The notes under the pieces are model-generated. The model worked only from the letters and a program-made list of their open reading frames with translations. It had not been told where the DNA came from and did not search any database. A DNA stretch of 64,000 nucleotides, taken from NCBI RefSeq assembly GCF_006345825.1, contig NZ_VCIX01000087.1:124202-188201 (forward strand), in the 5' to 3' direction. This stretch comes from Paenibacillus paridis. GTDB lineage: Bacteria > Bacillota > Bacilli > Paenibacillales > Paenibacillaceae. Below, piece after piece: positions 24,513 through 32,591 of the stretch (position 1 is the stretch's first letter; each line of letters starts with the position of its first letter). Made by a program: the position numbers and the translations under genes.

Positions 24513-26747
24513 TTACAAGACGAAATCAAGCTCCCCGGACTCCAGCTTCATAAGAACATCTTGTCCTTGCAGGCGGAACTCCAGCCGAGCGTCTATCCCA
24601 GCAGGAATCGCTGTCTTAAAGCGAATACTGCCATTGCTGCCCTTTTCCCATCTAGCGTACAAATGGCCCTGAACCGTCCAGACTGTCGCCTCTGCAAAGG
24701 TTAGCGTATCAGGAAAATAGGGACGTATAACAGCTTTGCTAAAACCAGGAGCATCAGAACGAATACCCACTACATATTGCTGCAATAGCCTTGCCGGATA
24801 TCCGTTCCATGCGTGTGAGTGGCTCTCCATATCTTCCCACCCTTCCCACATTGTCATCGCCCCTTGCTCGATCATATAGCCCCAGCCCGGGTATTCCCTG
24901 CGGTCCAATAAAGCGAAGGCTTCTTTCTCACGGTTATTCTCAAACAGCATCTGCAGCAGCGGCAGCGACAGCACAGTGCGGCACTCCCATTCCTTTTCTG
25001 CCACATAAGCAATGGCTTTCGCTCGATCTTCTTCGCGAATCGCATCCGCATACAGGGCAATCGCAGTAACTCCTTGATGTGTGTTTTCAGAATTTGAGCT
25101 GTCCCTAAATGCGCCGCGTTCGCTATGAAACAGATGCTTATACATCTTTTCGTTTAACGAATGAGTCTGTTCCGCATATTTTTTATGGTCCTCGTGCTCG
25201 CCTAATAAACCCGCAATATCCGCGGCGATTCTGATTGCTTGCAGCAGCTTGATTTGCTGAACGGCAAGAAAGTCCCCAGCATGCTCCACAGAAGGATACG
25301 GCCAATCGCTAATATGCCAGCCTTTATCCAGAGGAACGAGGCCAGTTGCCTCATCAAGCTTGCTGATGAAGTAATCAATCATCCGGCACAGTGGTTTGTA
25401 ATACGATTCGAGCAGCGAGAGGTCTCCCGAAGCAGCGTATACCTTCCATAGCAGTGTCGCATAGTGCAAATCCCATTCAGGGATTTGAATATTAAAATCC
25501 GGATGCCCGTACGTGGATGGAGCATTGAAAGGGAAAGTGCCGTCTGGCAGCTGAGAATCGGCGAAATCGCTTAGCGTCTTCTCTAATACAGAGAGCGCGT
25601 TGAAATTATAGAGCAAGGTTTCTGCCTGCAAATCCGTGTCCGCGATATATTGCGCTTGTTCACGGTGGGGACAATCGACCAATTGCCCGAGCGTATTATT
25701 TTTCTGCGTCCGGATGCAAGCATCATAGAGCTCATTTAAATGCTCATCGGAACAACGAAAGCTTCCCCTATATTCGATAGCGGTATGCGCCAAGCAGACG
25801 GTAAGCTCATTTGCCGACTCGATCGATATCGGATATCCGGTTACTTCAACGTATCGGAATGCTTTGTAAGAGAAATGAGGCTGCCATGTCTCTACCTTAT
25901 CGCCTCTCATCGTATATTGGTCGTAATAGTGCTCCGATTTCTCGTTCGTGACGTTATGGTCCACTCTGCCCCCAGCGTCCAGATTCTCAGAATACCGGAG
26001 GCGAATCGTCACGCCTTCTATTCCTTTTAACTTAAGCTTAGGCCAACCAGAGACGATTCTTCCAACATCAAATACTTGAGGAAACTCATCCAACCCCTCC
26101 ATTCCCTCATGAAGGTCCAGCTTCGTTAATGCAATCTCCTCATCAACGATCCCCTCAGGAATAGTCTGTAGAACCATAAGCCAGTCTTCACGACCGATTT
26201 TCGCCTTTTTTGCCTTGGCTGTTTTCATGCTGTGGTTCCCGTTTGCGTAACGCCAAGTCTCGTCCCAGACTCTAGCGTCATAGTCTTCGATAGCTGAAAT
26301 CCTACGGTTTTGTTGGTAGGGAGCGCCTACACGATGCGGCATTTCAACTAATGTGTCCCAGCTTGTGTCGGACTTGATGACCATTGTCTTTCCGTTTATG
26401 CTTGATAGATGAAGCTCCAAGCGAAATCCCGGCAGGCCATTGACAACATTTTGTCCCTCGCCTCCCAAATAATGCGCATCAGCCGTAATACAGTTCGTCC
26501 CTATGGCTAATAGATTACTGACATCATATTCGGTATAAAATTTCTTCTTCCACGGATCCGTAGGCGCAGGGGTGCCATATCCGCCGACCCTCTCTCCGTT
26601 CAAATAGACCTGAACATAATGATGCGCAGATACGTACAGACGGGCGGAATCCCATTTCGTATTCGCATTAAACAATTTGCGAAAATAGGAGTAATCATTT
26701 TTTCTCACGCGCTGCGAACGCCAGATCCATTCCGATGTCCACTCCAT
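24513..26747 (-). CDS. GH78-like alpha-L-rhamnosidase, cytosolic
   Basis: A 744-residue glycosidase without signal peptide. ATG at 26747 has GAGGAG 9 bases upstream, better than the TTG at 26756. The layout is that of bacterial rhamnosidases: two N-terminal beta-sandwich domains (SARLYVSAHHYVQVYLNGERVGG; VTIRLRYSENLDAGGRV with a Bac_rhamnosid shape), an (alpha/alpha)6 barrel beginning near DCPHREQAQYIADTD (about residue 361, counted from 26756; general-acid Glu candidate) and a second acidic site in TMWEGWEDMESHSH (Glu638). A C-terminal beta domain closes it. Inverting release of L-rhamnose or a similar deoxy-sugar is the family role. It lies downstream of the DEP-motif glycosidase and before the SGNH hydrolase. 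Confidence 0.85.
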   Translation of the reverse strand: MEWTSEWIWRSQRVRKNDYSYFRKLFNANTKWDSARLYVSAHHYVQVYLNGERVGGYGTPAPTDPWKKKFYTEYDVSNLLAIGTNCITADAHYLGGEGQNVVNGLPGFRLELHLSSINGKTMVIKSDTSWDTLVEMPHRVGAPYQQNRRISAIEDYDARVWDETWRYANGNHSMKTAKAKKAKIGREDWLMVLQTIPEGIVDEEIALTKLDLHEGMEGLDEFPQVFDVGRIVSGWPKLKLKGIEGVTIRLRYSENLDAGGRVDHNVTNEKSEHYYDQYTMRGDKVETWQPHFSYKAFRYVEVTGYPISIESANELTVCLAHTAIEYRGSFRCSDEHLNELYDACIRTQKNNTLGQLVDCPHREQAQYIADTDLQAETLLYNFNALSVLEKTLSDFADSQLPDGTFPFNAPSTYGHPDFNIQIPEWDLHYATLLWKVYAASGDLSLLESYYKPLCRMIDYFISKLDEATGLVPLDKGWHISDWPYPSVEHAGDFLAVQQIKLLQAIRIAADIAGLLGEHEDHKKYAEQTHSLNEKMYKHLFHSERGAFRDSSNSENTHQGVTAIALYADAIREEDRAKAIAYVAEKEWECRTVLSLPLLQMLFENNREKEAFALLDRREYPGWGYMIEQGAMTMWEGWEDMESHSHAWNGYPARLLQQYVVGIRSDAPGFSKAVIRPYFPDTLTFAEATVWTVQGHLYARWEKGSNGSIRFKTAIPAGIDARLEFRLQGQDVLMKLESGELDFVL

Positions 26748-26800
26748 ATGCTTCAACTCCTCGTGCTGCCTTATCTAGGCTTCTCAATTAAATTTTTTCG

Positions 26801-29422
26801 CTAATTGGATGACTCTGTTATTTTCTTAGAGAGAGCCAACATATCTTGTAAATCGACGATCCCATCATGATTGAGATCTGCCCTTCGAGCTTGCTCCCAG
26901 TCTAGACTGTTCGCATGTTTTCCAAAATGATAGGACATGATGCCCAAGTCACCGACAGATACTACTCCATCCTGATTCAAATCGCCTTCATTTGCTATAA
27001 AGACGCTGATAGTTGAAACAGCAGCTTGGCTTTCGTTACCCTGAGCATCCCCAAGGACAGCACTCGTAATCGATATCGTACCCGACGCTGGTTGGGTTAT
27101 GTTTTTGGCTTTGAAAGTCATTTCAACCATATCCGAATCGCCTGTCACTGCATTCCCAGCACCCTCGCTAGCGATTACGAAATGAAGCTGCCCTGTCGGA
27201 GCTTTCACAGTTCTCAGCAAGCTAACACCCGTCTTGATGGACTTTGCGGATACGAACTCCATAACCGAAGAATCATAAGACAGCTTGATATCCTGCGCAT
27301 AGATGCTTTCAGAAGCGCCTCTTAGACCGAAATTGACGGTGAATTTCTTGCCTGGCTGGGCTGAGCTTCCACCCGTTAACGACGTCTGAAGGGTGGAAGC
27401 AATATGGACGGTCACCGTTGCAACATTAGAATCCTTTGCCCCATTATTTATTTTGAACGTAAACGTATCCGTTCCGCTTGCTCCTTGGCTCGGGGTGTAG
27501 GTGAAAGCGCCAGTAGCTGCGTTTGTGACTGCAGCAGCACCTTTGGTACCATTCGCAACAATACTGTAAGTCAGTGTGTCACCGGATTGGCCGCTTCCGG
27601 CTAATAACCCGTTTACTGCCGTATTAGCCAGAGCAGCAATGATAAGGTCATTCGCTACCAGTTCACTCTCCGCAGCATCCAGTGCGTAAAGCCTCCCCTC
27701 TCCCGGTGCAAAGCTAGCAGATAATGTCCCTGTTCCAGCATCATAAGTCGTTGCCACTTCCAAGCCGGTCGTCTTGGACACTTCTTTGACAGAATCCGGA
27801 AGCGTACTTAACGTGAAGGATTGCGAATAGGCATTGTCCAGATCTTTATTAACGATCATAACGAATTCTCTTCCGTCCTCATTCTCAAAGCGTGATACGA
27901 TCATCGGCATCACGGGCTCGGCCGTGGATGGCTGCCAGAAATAAGTCGAAGGCAGCGCTGTTGCAAAGGGTGGTACGCCACCCGTGTGATACACCTCTTT
28001 GGAGGTAAGCGACAGAAGAGCTGATCCAAGATTCAGTACTTCTCCATTCACATTTTTTGCATACTCATACGTATCATTTTTTGTGCCATCCGGTAAAATT
28101 AATCCATTATCCATGCCAGCCGGTGTATGGTACGTAAAATAGACATACCCTTTAGCCCCGTAGGCCAATGTTGAATAAACCTGAAATCTTAATTGGCTCT
28201 CGCTTGGTTCTACCATATTAAAATAATCATAAGACATGGCTTGAATGTAAGCCCACAGATCGGTGCCGTTTAGCAATGACTGCTTGCGAAAATATTCCAA
28301 CGATTGATAATAAGGCTTCTCATCGAACCCTGTAGATAAATAAGGATACGAGTCAAACGAAATCATGTCAGGGTCGGTAGCTAACCAGCCGTTAACATAA
28401 TTTTCGTAACCTCCGTTTACGGGATCATTGGTACCGCTAAAATAATGCTGGCAATCGTCGCATATTCCGTATAAATTCGTATACACCATATGATCCGGAT
28501 CGATAGCCTTTATTTTATCCGACACCGACTTTAGCTTAGGAAAAACGTCACCAAACGGTTCATCGACCAAGTTATAGCCAAGCAAAGCAGGATTGGATTT
28601 GTAATGATTCACAAAGGTCTCAATATATTCGTCGCTTAAATCGTTTGTAGGTGAGAAAGCGCTCCAATTCCCTCCGCCTGCTCTAGGCAGCGTCATTTGG
28701 AAATAAAGATCGTTGGTTAATGGGGATCCATTCGAATAGGCTTGTCCTCCGGCATACGTATCCGTATCACTCGTTAAGAAGGGGCCTAGATTTGACGTAC
28801 TGTTTGTAGTTAACTCCAAATAGTAGCTTGTGTTTGAGGTGACCGTTGCGCCATTGATGACAAACTCGGGGTAATTCGTCACGATTGGTCCTGTAAGCGT
28901 TGAGCTGCCAATCAGCGTTGTTTTATCAGGGCCGTTATAAATACTGACCGTAGCTGTAGTTCCTGCCGGCCACACTCCGCTTTTCTTAAATGAAAGCTTC
29001 CAGATGGCCATTTCGTCTTGTGCAGGCGTTGTAAAGGATTGCCCTATGGAATGAGTAGTGCTAATAAACAATTCATCACCGTCATCATTGTTTTGAGATA
29101 CCCATTCTGATCGGTACCAACGGATTCCCGTATCGGTAACCAAATATTTCAAATCGTTTGCCGCGGCCTTCTCCAAAGCCCAATCCGTTGTGGCAGGTGT
29201 CGTATTTAAGTTGCTAGCCACGATAAAGTTAGCATTCATCGCGCGGATATCTGCAAAAGAAGCATCGGTGACATCTGGCGGAGGAGGCTCTACGAAAATA
29301 CCGATCGGAAACTCTCCCGACACCGTAGGCGTCGGATTGGGGTTGGCATACACAGAGGAATTGAATAATAATCCAATCATCATTATAGACACGAGCAATC
29401 CAAGCATTGTTTTTCTTAACAT
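26801..29422 (-). CDS. Secreted DEP-motif glycosidase with Ig-like, cohesin and dockerin domains
   Basis: An 873-residue secreted protein (ATG with GAGGTGA 7 bases upstream). The signal peptide ends VYA. Residues about 35-590 form a TIM-barrel-like catalytic module with a candidate acid/base in GYNLVDEPF (Glu near 288). A CBM-like insert (about 115-245, SIGQSFTTPAQDEMAIWKLSF) lies between the first barrel strands. After it come an Ig/cadherin-like domain (about 600-675), a cohesin-like domain (about 680-810) and a type I dockerin with two calcium loops (DLNQDGVVSVGDL; DLNHDGIVDLQDM) at the end. The family of the catalytic part is unknown to me. A cytosolic paralogue (30703-32445) shares the whole catalytic module. 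It probably cuts an external polymer whose fragments the neighbouring ABC system imports. Confidence 0.8.
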   Translation of the reverse strand: MLRKTMLGLLVSIMMIGLLFNSSVYANPNPTPTVSGEFPIGIFVEPPPPDVTDASFADIRAMNANFIVASNLNTTPATTDWALEKAAANDLKYLVTDTGIRWYRSEWVSQNNDDGDELFISTTHSIGQSFTTPAQDEMAIWKLSFKKSGVWPAGTTATVSIYNGPDKTTLIGSSTLTGPIVTNYPEFVINGATVTSNTSYYLELTTNSTSNLGPFLTSDTDTYAGGQAYSNGSPLTNDLYFQMTLPRAGGGNWSAFSPTNDLSDEYIETFVNHYKSNPALLGYNLVDEPFGDVFPKLKSVSDKIKAIDPDHMVYTNLYGICDDCQHYFSGTNDPVNGGYENYVNGWLATDPDMISFDSYPYLSTGFDEKPYYQSLEYFRKQSLLNGTDLWAYIQAMSYDYFNMVEPSESQLRFQVYSTLAYGAKGYVYFTYHTPAGMDNGLILPDGTKNDTYEYAKNVNGEVLNLGSALLSLTSKEVYHTGGVPPFATALPSTYFWQPSTAEPVMPMIVSRFENEDGREFVMIVNKDLDNAYSQSFTLSTLPDSVKEVSKTTGLEVATTYDAGTGTLSASFAPGEGRLYALDAAESELVANDLIIAALANTAVNGLLAGSGQSGDTLTYSIVANGTKGAAAVTNAATGAFTYTPSQGASGTDTFTFKINNGAKDSNVATVTVHIASTLQTSLTGGSSAQPGKKFTVNFGLRGASESIYAQDIKLSYDSSVMEFVSAKSIKTGVSLLRTVKAPTGQLHFVIASEGAGNAVTGDSDMVEMTFKAKNITQPASGTISITSAVLGDAQGNESQAAVSTISVFIANEGDLNQDGVVSVGDLGIMSYHFGKHANSLDWEQARRADLNHDGIVDLQDMLALSKKITESSN

Positions 29423-29614
29423 CACTTTTCACCTCATCCTACAAAATTGTATTCAACTTACGTTTCGGCACTGCGTTTACAACGCTTCCCCCTCAAATCC
29501 CTCCTCTACTTTCCATCAAAACCTGCACTGGTGAGCGGTTACAAGAAGATTATAAATCGTCTGTTTATTCGATACTATTTGCTAATTTTGCTTTTATTGA
29601 CATCTGTTGCGTTC

Positions 29615-30700
29615 TTAAAAGGCAAAGAGTGATCGACAGAAAAAATCAATCCCATCCTCTGACGAGTCCAGCTCGTGCCCTCCTTCGAAGGCCTTGGCAG
29701 AAAATCGCTCACATAGGTTTAGTTGCTTATAAAGGCTCGCTACTTTATCGATTTCTGGCTGGGCATGCTCGTAAAGGAACGTTTCGTCCCGTTTCCCTAC
29801 TTCTAAATGCAGATAACGAGGGGCGATAAGCGCACAAATTTCCGCATCCAAAAACCGATTGCCCGCGTTAAACCAAGTAAAGTCCGGCCAATCCGCAACA
29901 AAGCGATTATTAATGAAGCAAGAGGAATATGCCGCTTTTATTCTCGTATCGAGTGCGGCTGTGAACATCGTATAAAACCCGCCATACGACAAACCGATCA
30001 TCCCAACCTTGGAATGATCGATGTCGGGCCTTGATATTAAATAATCAATGGCCCTTTGTATTTTATAGATTTCAACAGCAGCCATAGAGCTTCCAACATG
30101 CTTTAATTGCTTGTCATATTGGTGTCGATGATATTCAGGACCATAAGCATCTGGGTTCCATAGCAATAATTGAGGAGCAAATACCGCAATGCCGCGCTTT
30201 AACACTCTTCGTGTCATATCGTTATAATTGTTGTCTCCATAGAACCCTGAGCATAACTCCGGCGTCCCCCAGCCCCCATGTTGAGAAATAACAAGCGGAT
30301 GCGGCCCTTCCTTATTCGGAATGAACAAGACCCCGTACGTCGTTAAACCGAATCCAGCCTCTACTTCTACCCTGTAAATGCTGCCTAGCTTATCCTCGGC
30401 AATGTAACTTACAGTGGCTGCGGGTGACGATTCGGAATTAGAGCGTGATTGGCTCTCGCCATCCATATCCAGCGGCCATCCCAGCATACCTCTGACCTGC
30501 TCCCGCATTTGAGAAGCATCCTTCTCAAATGCGGGAACACTCGTCGTATCCAGGCGGAAGAAAGACAATCTCTTCTCCTCTGCAGCTTGGCGCCTACTCA
30601 TAATCAACTCATCAAATTCTCTTTTTTGCTTCTCGCGGTAACGATTGCCGACAGATGGCGCCTCGGTGTACAAGTTATTCTTTGGCTTGTTCATCCCCAT
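29615..30700 (-). CDS. Alpha/beta hydrolase (acetylxylan-esterase/dienelactone-hydrolase type), cytosolic
   Basis: A 361-residue hydrolase without signal peptide. The N-terminal helical part is charged (YREKQKREFDELIMSRRQAAEEKR). The fold follows with HGGWGTPELCSG (oxyanion region), the nucleophile elbow GLSYGGFYTMF, and the His in EGGHELD near the end. The start lies 3 bases after the stop of the upstream glycosidase paralogue, so the two are co-translated. Its position among cytosolic glycosidases suggests de-esterification of an imported glycoside. The exact family (peptidase S9-like, dienelactone hydrolase or CE7-like) cannot be settled by eye. Confidence 0.82.
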   Translation of the reverse strand: MGMNKPKNNLYTEAPSVGNRYREKQKREFDELIMSRRQAAEEKRLSFFRLDTTSVPAFEKDASQMREQVRGMLGWPLDMDGESQSRSNSESSPAATVSYIAEDKLGSIYRVEVEAGFGLTTYGVLFIPNKEGPHPLVISQHGGWGTPELCSGFYGDNNYNDMTRRVLKRGIAVFAPQLLLWNPDAYGPEYHRHQYDKQLKHVGSSMAAVEIYKIQRAIDYLISRPDIDHSKVGMIGLSYGGFYTMFTAALDTRIKAAYSSCFINNRFVADWPDFTWFNAGNRFLDAEICALIAPRYLHLEVGKRDETFLYEHAQPEIDKVASLYKQLNLCERFSAKAFEGGHELDSSEDGIDFFCRSLFAF

Positions 30701-30702
30701 CT

Positions 30703-32445
30703 TCAGCCTTCTATTTCAAAGAGCTTACCTTCTCCTGGCAGGAAGCTAACCGTTAATGTACCGGTTTTAGGCTCATACGCTGCCGGTACTTCTTCCCCCG
30801 ACAATTTGTTCACTTCTTTAATCGCTTTCGGCCTATCCGATAGCAAATACGTATAGCTGTGCTCGTGTTCCAAATCTTTATTGACGATCATAACAAACGT
30901 TTTGCCGGCCTCATTTTCGAAATAAGAGATGATCATCGATGCATCAGCTTCAGCGCTTGAAGGCTGCAAGAAAAAGTCAGATGGCAAAGCCTCCGTGGAT
31001 GGGGGCAAATTACCGGTATGATATACCGCTAAGGAAGTAAGCGAGAGAAGGGTTGATCCCAGATTCAACACTTCTTCGTTTATCTTTTTCGCATATTCAT
31101 ACGTATCGTTCTTCGAACCATCCGGCAAAATGAGTCCATCATGCATAGCTTCAAGTCCCGGTCCAGTATCCGTCGCATAAGAAAAGTACACATATCCCTT
31201 GACACCGTAGGCTAAAGAAGAATAAACCTGAAATCTCATTTGATTTTCATTTGGCTTTAAGATGAAGAAAGTATCATAAGCGACCGATTGAATATAAACC
31301 CACAAATCCTTGTCATATAATAAACATTGTTTACGCAAAAACTCTAATGTCTGATAGTGGACCTTCTCGTCCACACCGCTCGACAAATACGGATAATAGT
31401 CATAAGAGAGCATATCCGGGTTGGTCGCCAGCCAGTCATTAATATAGTCCTCATATCCCATGGGACGACCGTTTTCCAAGGCATAATAGTGAAGCCCATT
31501 CTCGTTTAAAGCATAATGGTTCGTGTAAATTAATCGAGTAGGATCTAATGCCTTTATCCGATCCGATGTCTCTTTCATAGCTGGGTACAGTTCAGCGAAA
31601 GGCTCATCAATTAGGTTATAGCCAAGCACAGCTGGATGGTCCTTATAATGCTCGACCAGCTTACGGATATAATCATCCGATGGCCTGCCCGTTGGTGAAA
31701 AAGCCGAAACGGTACCGCCGTGAGGCGTTTTTAATGTAATTTGAAAATAGAGATCATTGCATAGCGGCTTGCCATTCGCAAAGGCATTGCCTCCAGCGCT
31801 GGCATCGGTTTCACTAGTTAAAAAAGGTCCCAGCTCTTCCCTACTGTCCGTTGTCAATTCCAAATAATAGGCCGTATTGGCAGCAAGCGAATAATACTTG
31901 GTATGGGCTTGTGGAGGAAACTCGCTTAGTACAAATTCAGGATAATCGCTCTCGAACGGGCCTTTAAGCTCTGATTTTACAATAAGCGATTCTTTGCTAG
32001 GAGCAGTGTAGATGCTTAAGGTTAGGGCTGCCTCTTCCGGCCAACCTCCAGGTTTCTTAAAGGAAAGAATCATAACATTTAATTCATCAACTTCAGGCGT
32101 TGTAAAGGTCTGACCAATGGAGCTGTCATTTCGAAGATACAGCCCCTGTCCCTTATCATCATTTTGGGATAGCCATTCTGACTGAATCCAGCGAATTCCC
32201 GTGTCCGTCACGAGTATTTTCAGATCATGAGCTGCCGCTTTCTCCAATGCCCAGTCTGTCGTCGCTGGCGTCGTCAATAAATTAGTCGCTACGATGAAGT
32301 TCGTATTCATAGCCCTAATGTCCGCGTAGGAAGCATCGGACGTATCAGACGGAGCAGGGTTAACGAATATCCCAATAGGAAATTCACCGGAAACGGTTAA
32401 AGATGGCCTTTTTGCTTTTTGAGCTGCTTTTGTTTGCCTACTCAA
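30703..32445 (-). CDS. Cytosolic paralogue of the DEP-motif glycosidase
   Basis: A 580-residue protein closely matching the catalytic part of the secreted 873-residue enzyme: SGEFPIGIFV near the start, TDWALEKAAAHDLKILVTDTG, the CBM-like insert, and the site GYNLIDEPF (Glu281). It lacks the signal peptide, Ig, cohesin and dockerin parts. The start is TTG with GAGGAGGT 9 bases upstream; the basic opening MSRQTKAAQKAKRPS is not a signal peptide. It seems to be the intracellular version that finishes cleavage of imported fragments. It is in the operon after the permeases and the TIM-barrel hydrolase and is coupled to the next hydrolase. Confidence 0.82.
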   Translation of the reverse strand: MSRQTKAAQKAKRPSLTVSGEFPIGIFVNPAPSDTSDASYADIRAMNTNFIVATNLLTTPATTDWALEKAAAHDLKILVTDTGIRWIQSEWLSQNDDKGQGLYLRNDSSIGQTFTTPEVDELNVMILSFKKPGGWPEEAALTLSIYTAPSKESLIVKSELKGPFESDYPEFVLSEFPPQAHTKYYSLAANTAYYLELTTDSREELGPFLTSETDASAGGNAFANGKPLCNDLYFQITLKTPHGGTVSAFSPTGRPSDDYIRKLVEHYKDHPAVLGYNLIDEPFAELYPAMKETSDRIKALDPTRLIYTNHYALNENGLHYYALENGRPMGYEDYINDWLATNPDMLSYDYYPYLSSGVDEKVHYQTLEFLRKQCLLYDKDLWVYIQSVAYDTFFILKPNENQMRFQVYSSLAYGVKGYVYFSYATDTGPGLEAMHDGLILPDGSKNDTYEYAKKINEEVLNLGSTLLSLTSLAVYHTGNLPPSTEALPSDFFLQPSSAEADASMIISYFENEAGKTFVMIVNKDLEHEHSYTYLLSDRPKAIKEVNKLSGEEVPAAYEPKTGTLTVSFLPGEGKLFEIEG

Positions 32446-32474
32446 TGTTATTCTACCTCCTCGGTTTCTATCGA

Positions 32475-32591
32475 CTATTCGAAAATAAAGCCTTTAAAGC
32501 TTACTTCTTTGGATTCGCCAGTGAATGCTTCCAAACGATATAAACCTAGCTCCAACTCACCGATGATCGTTTCTGCTCCTGTCTTTGCATC
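32475..32591 (-). pseudogene. Out-of-frame C-terminal tail of the upstream hydrolase
   Basis: Past the TGA that ends the 673-residue hydrolase, the next frame reads 38 sensible codons, starting DAKTGAETIIGELELGLY and ending FKGFIFE, then a TAG at 32475. It joins exactly onto the preceding VVEVDF at a run of five T. Losing one T restores one open frame, so this looks like the true end of the protein cut off by a one-base insertion. Confidence 0.7.
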
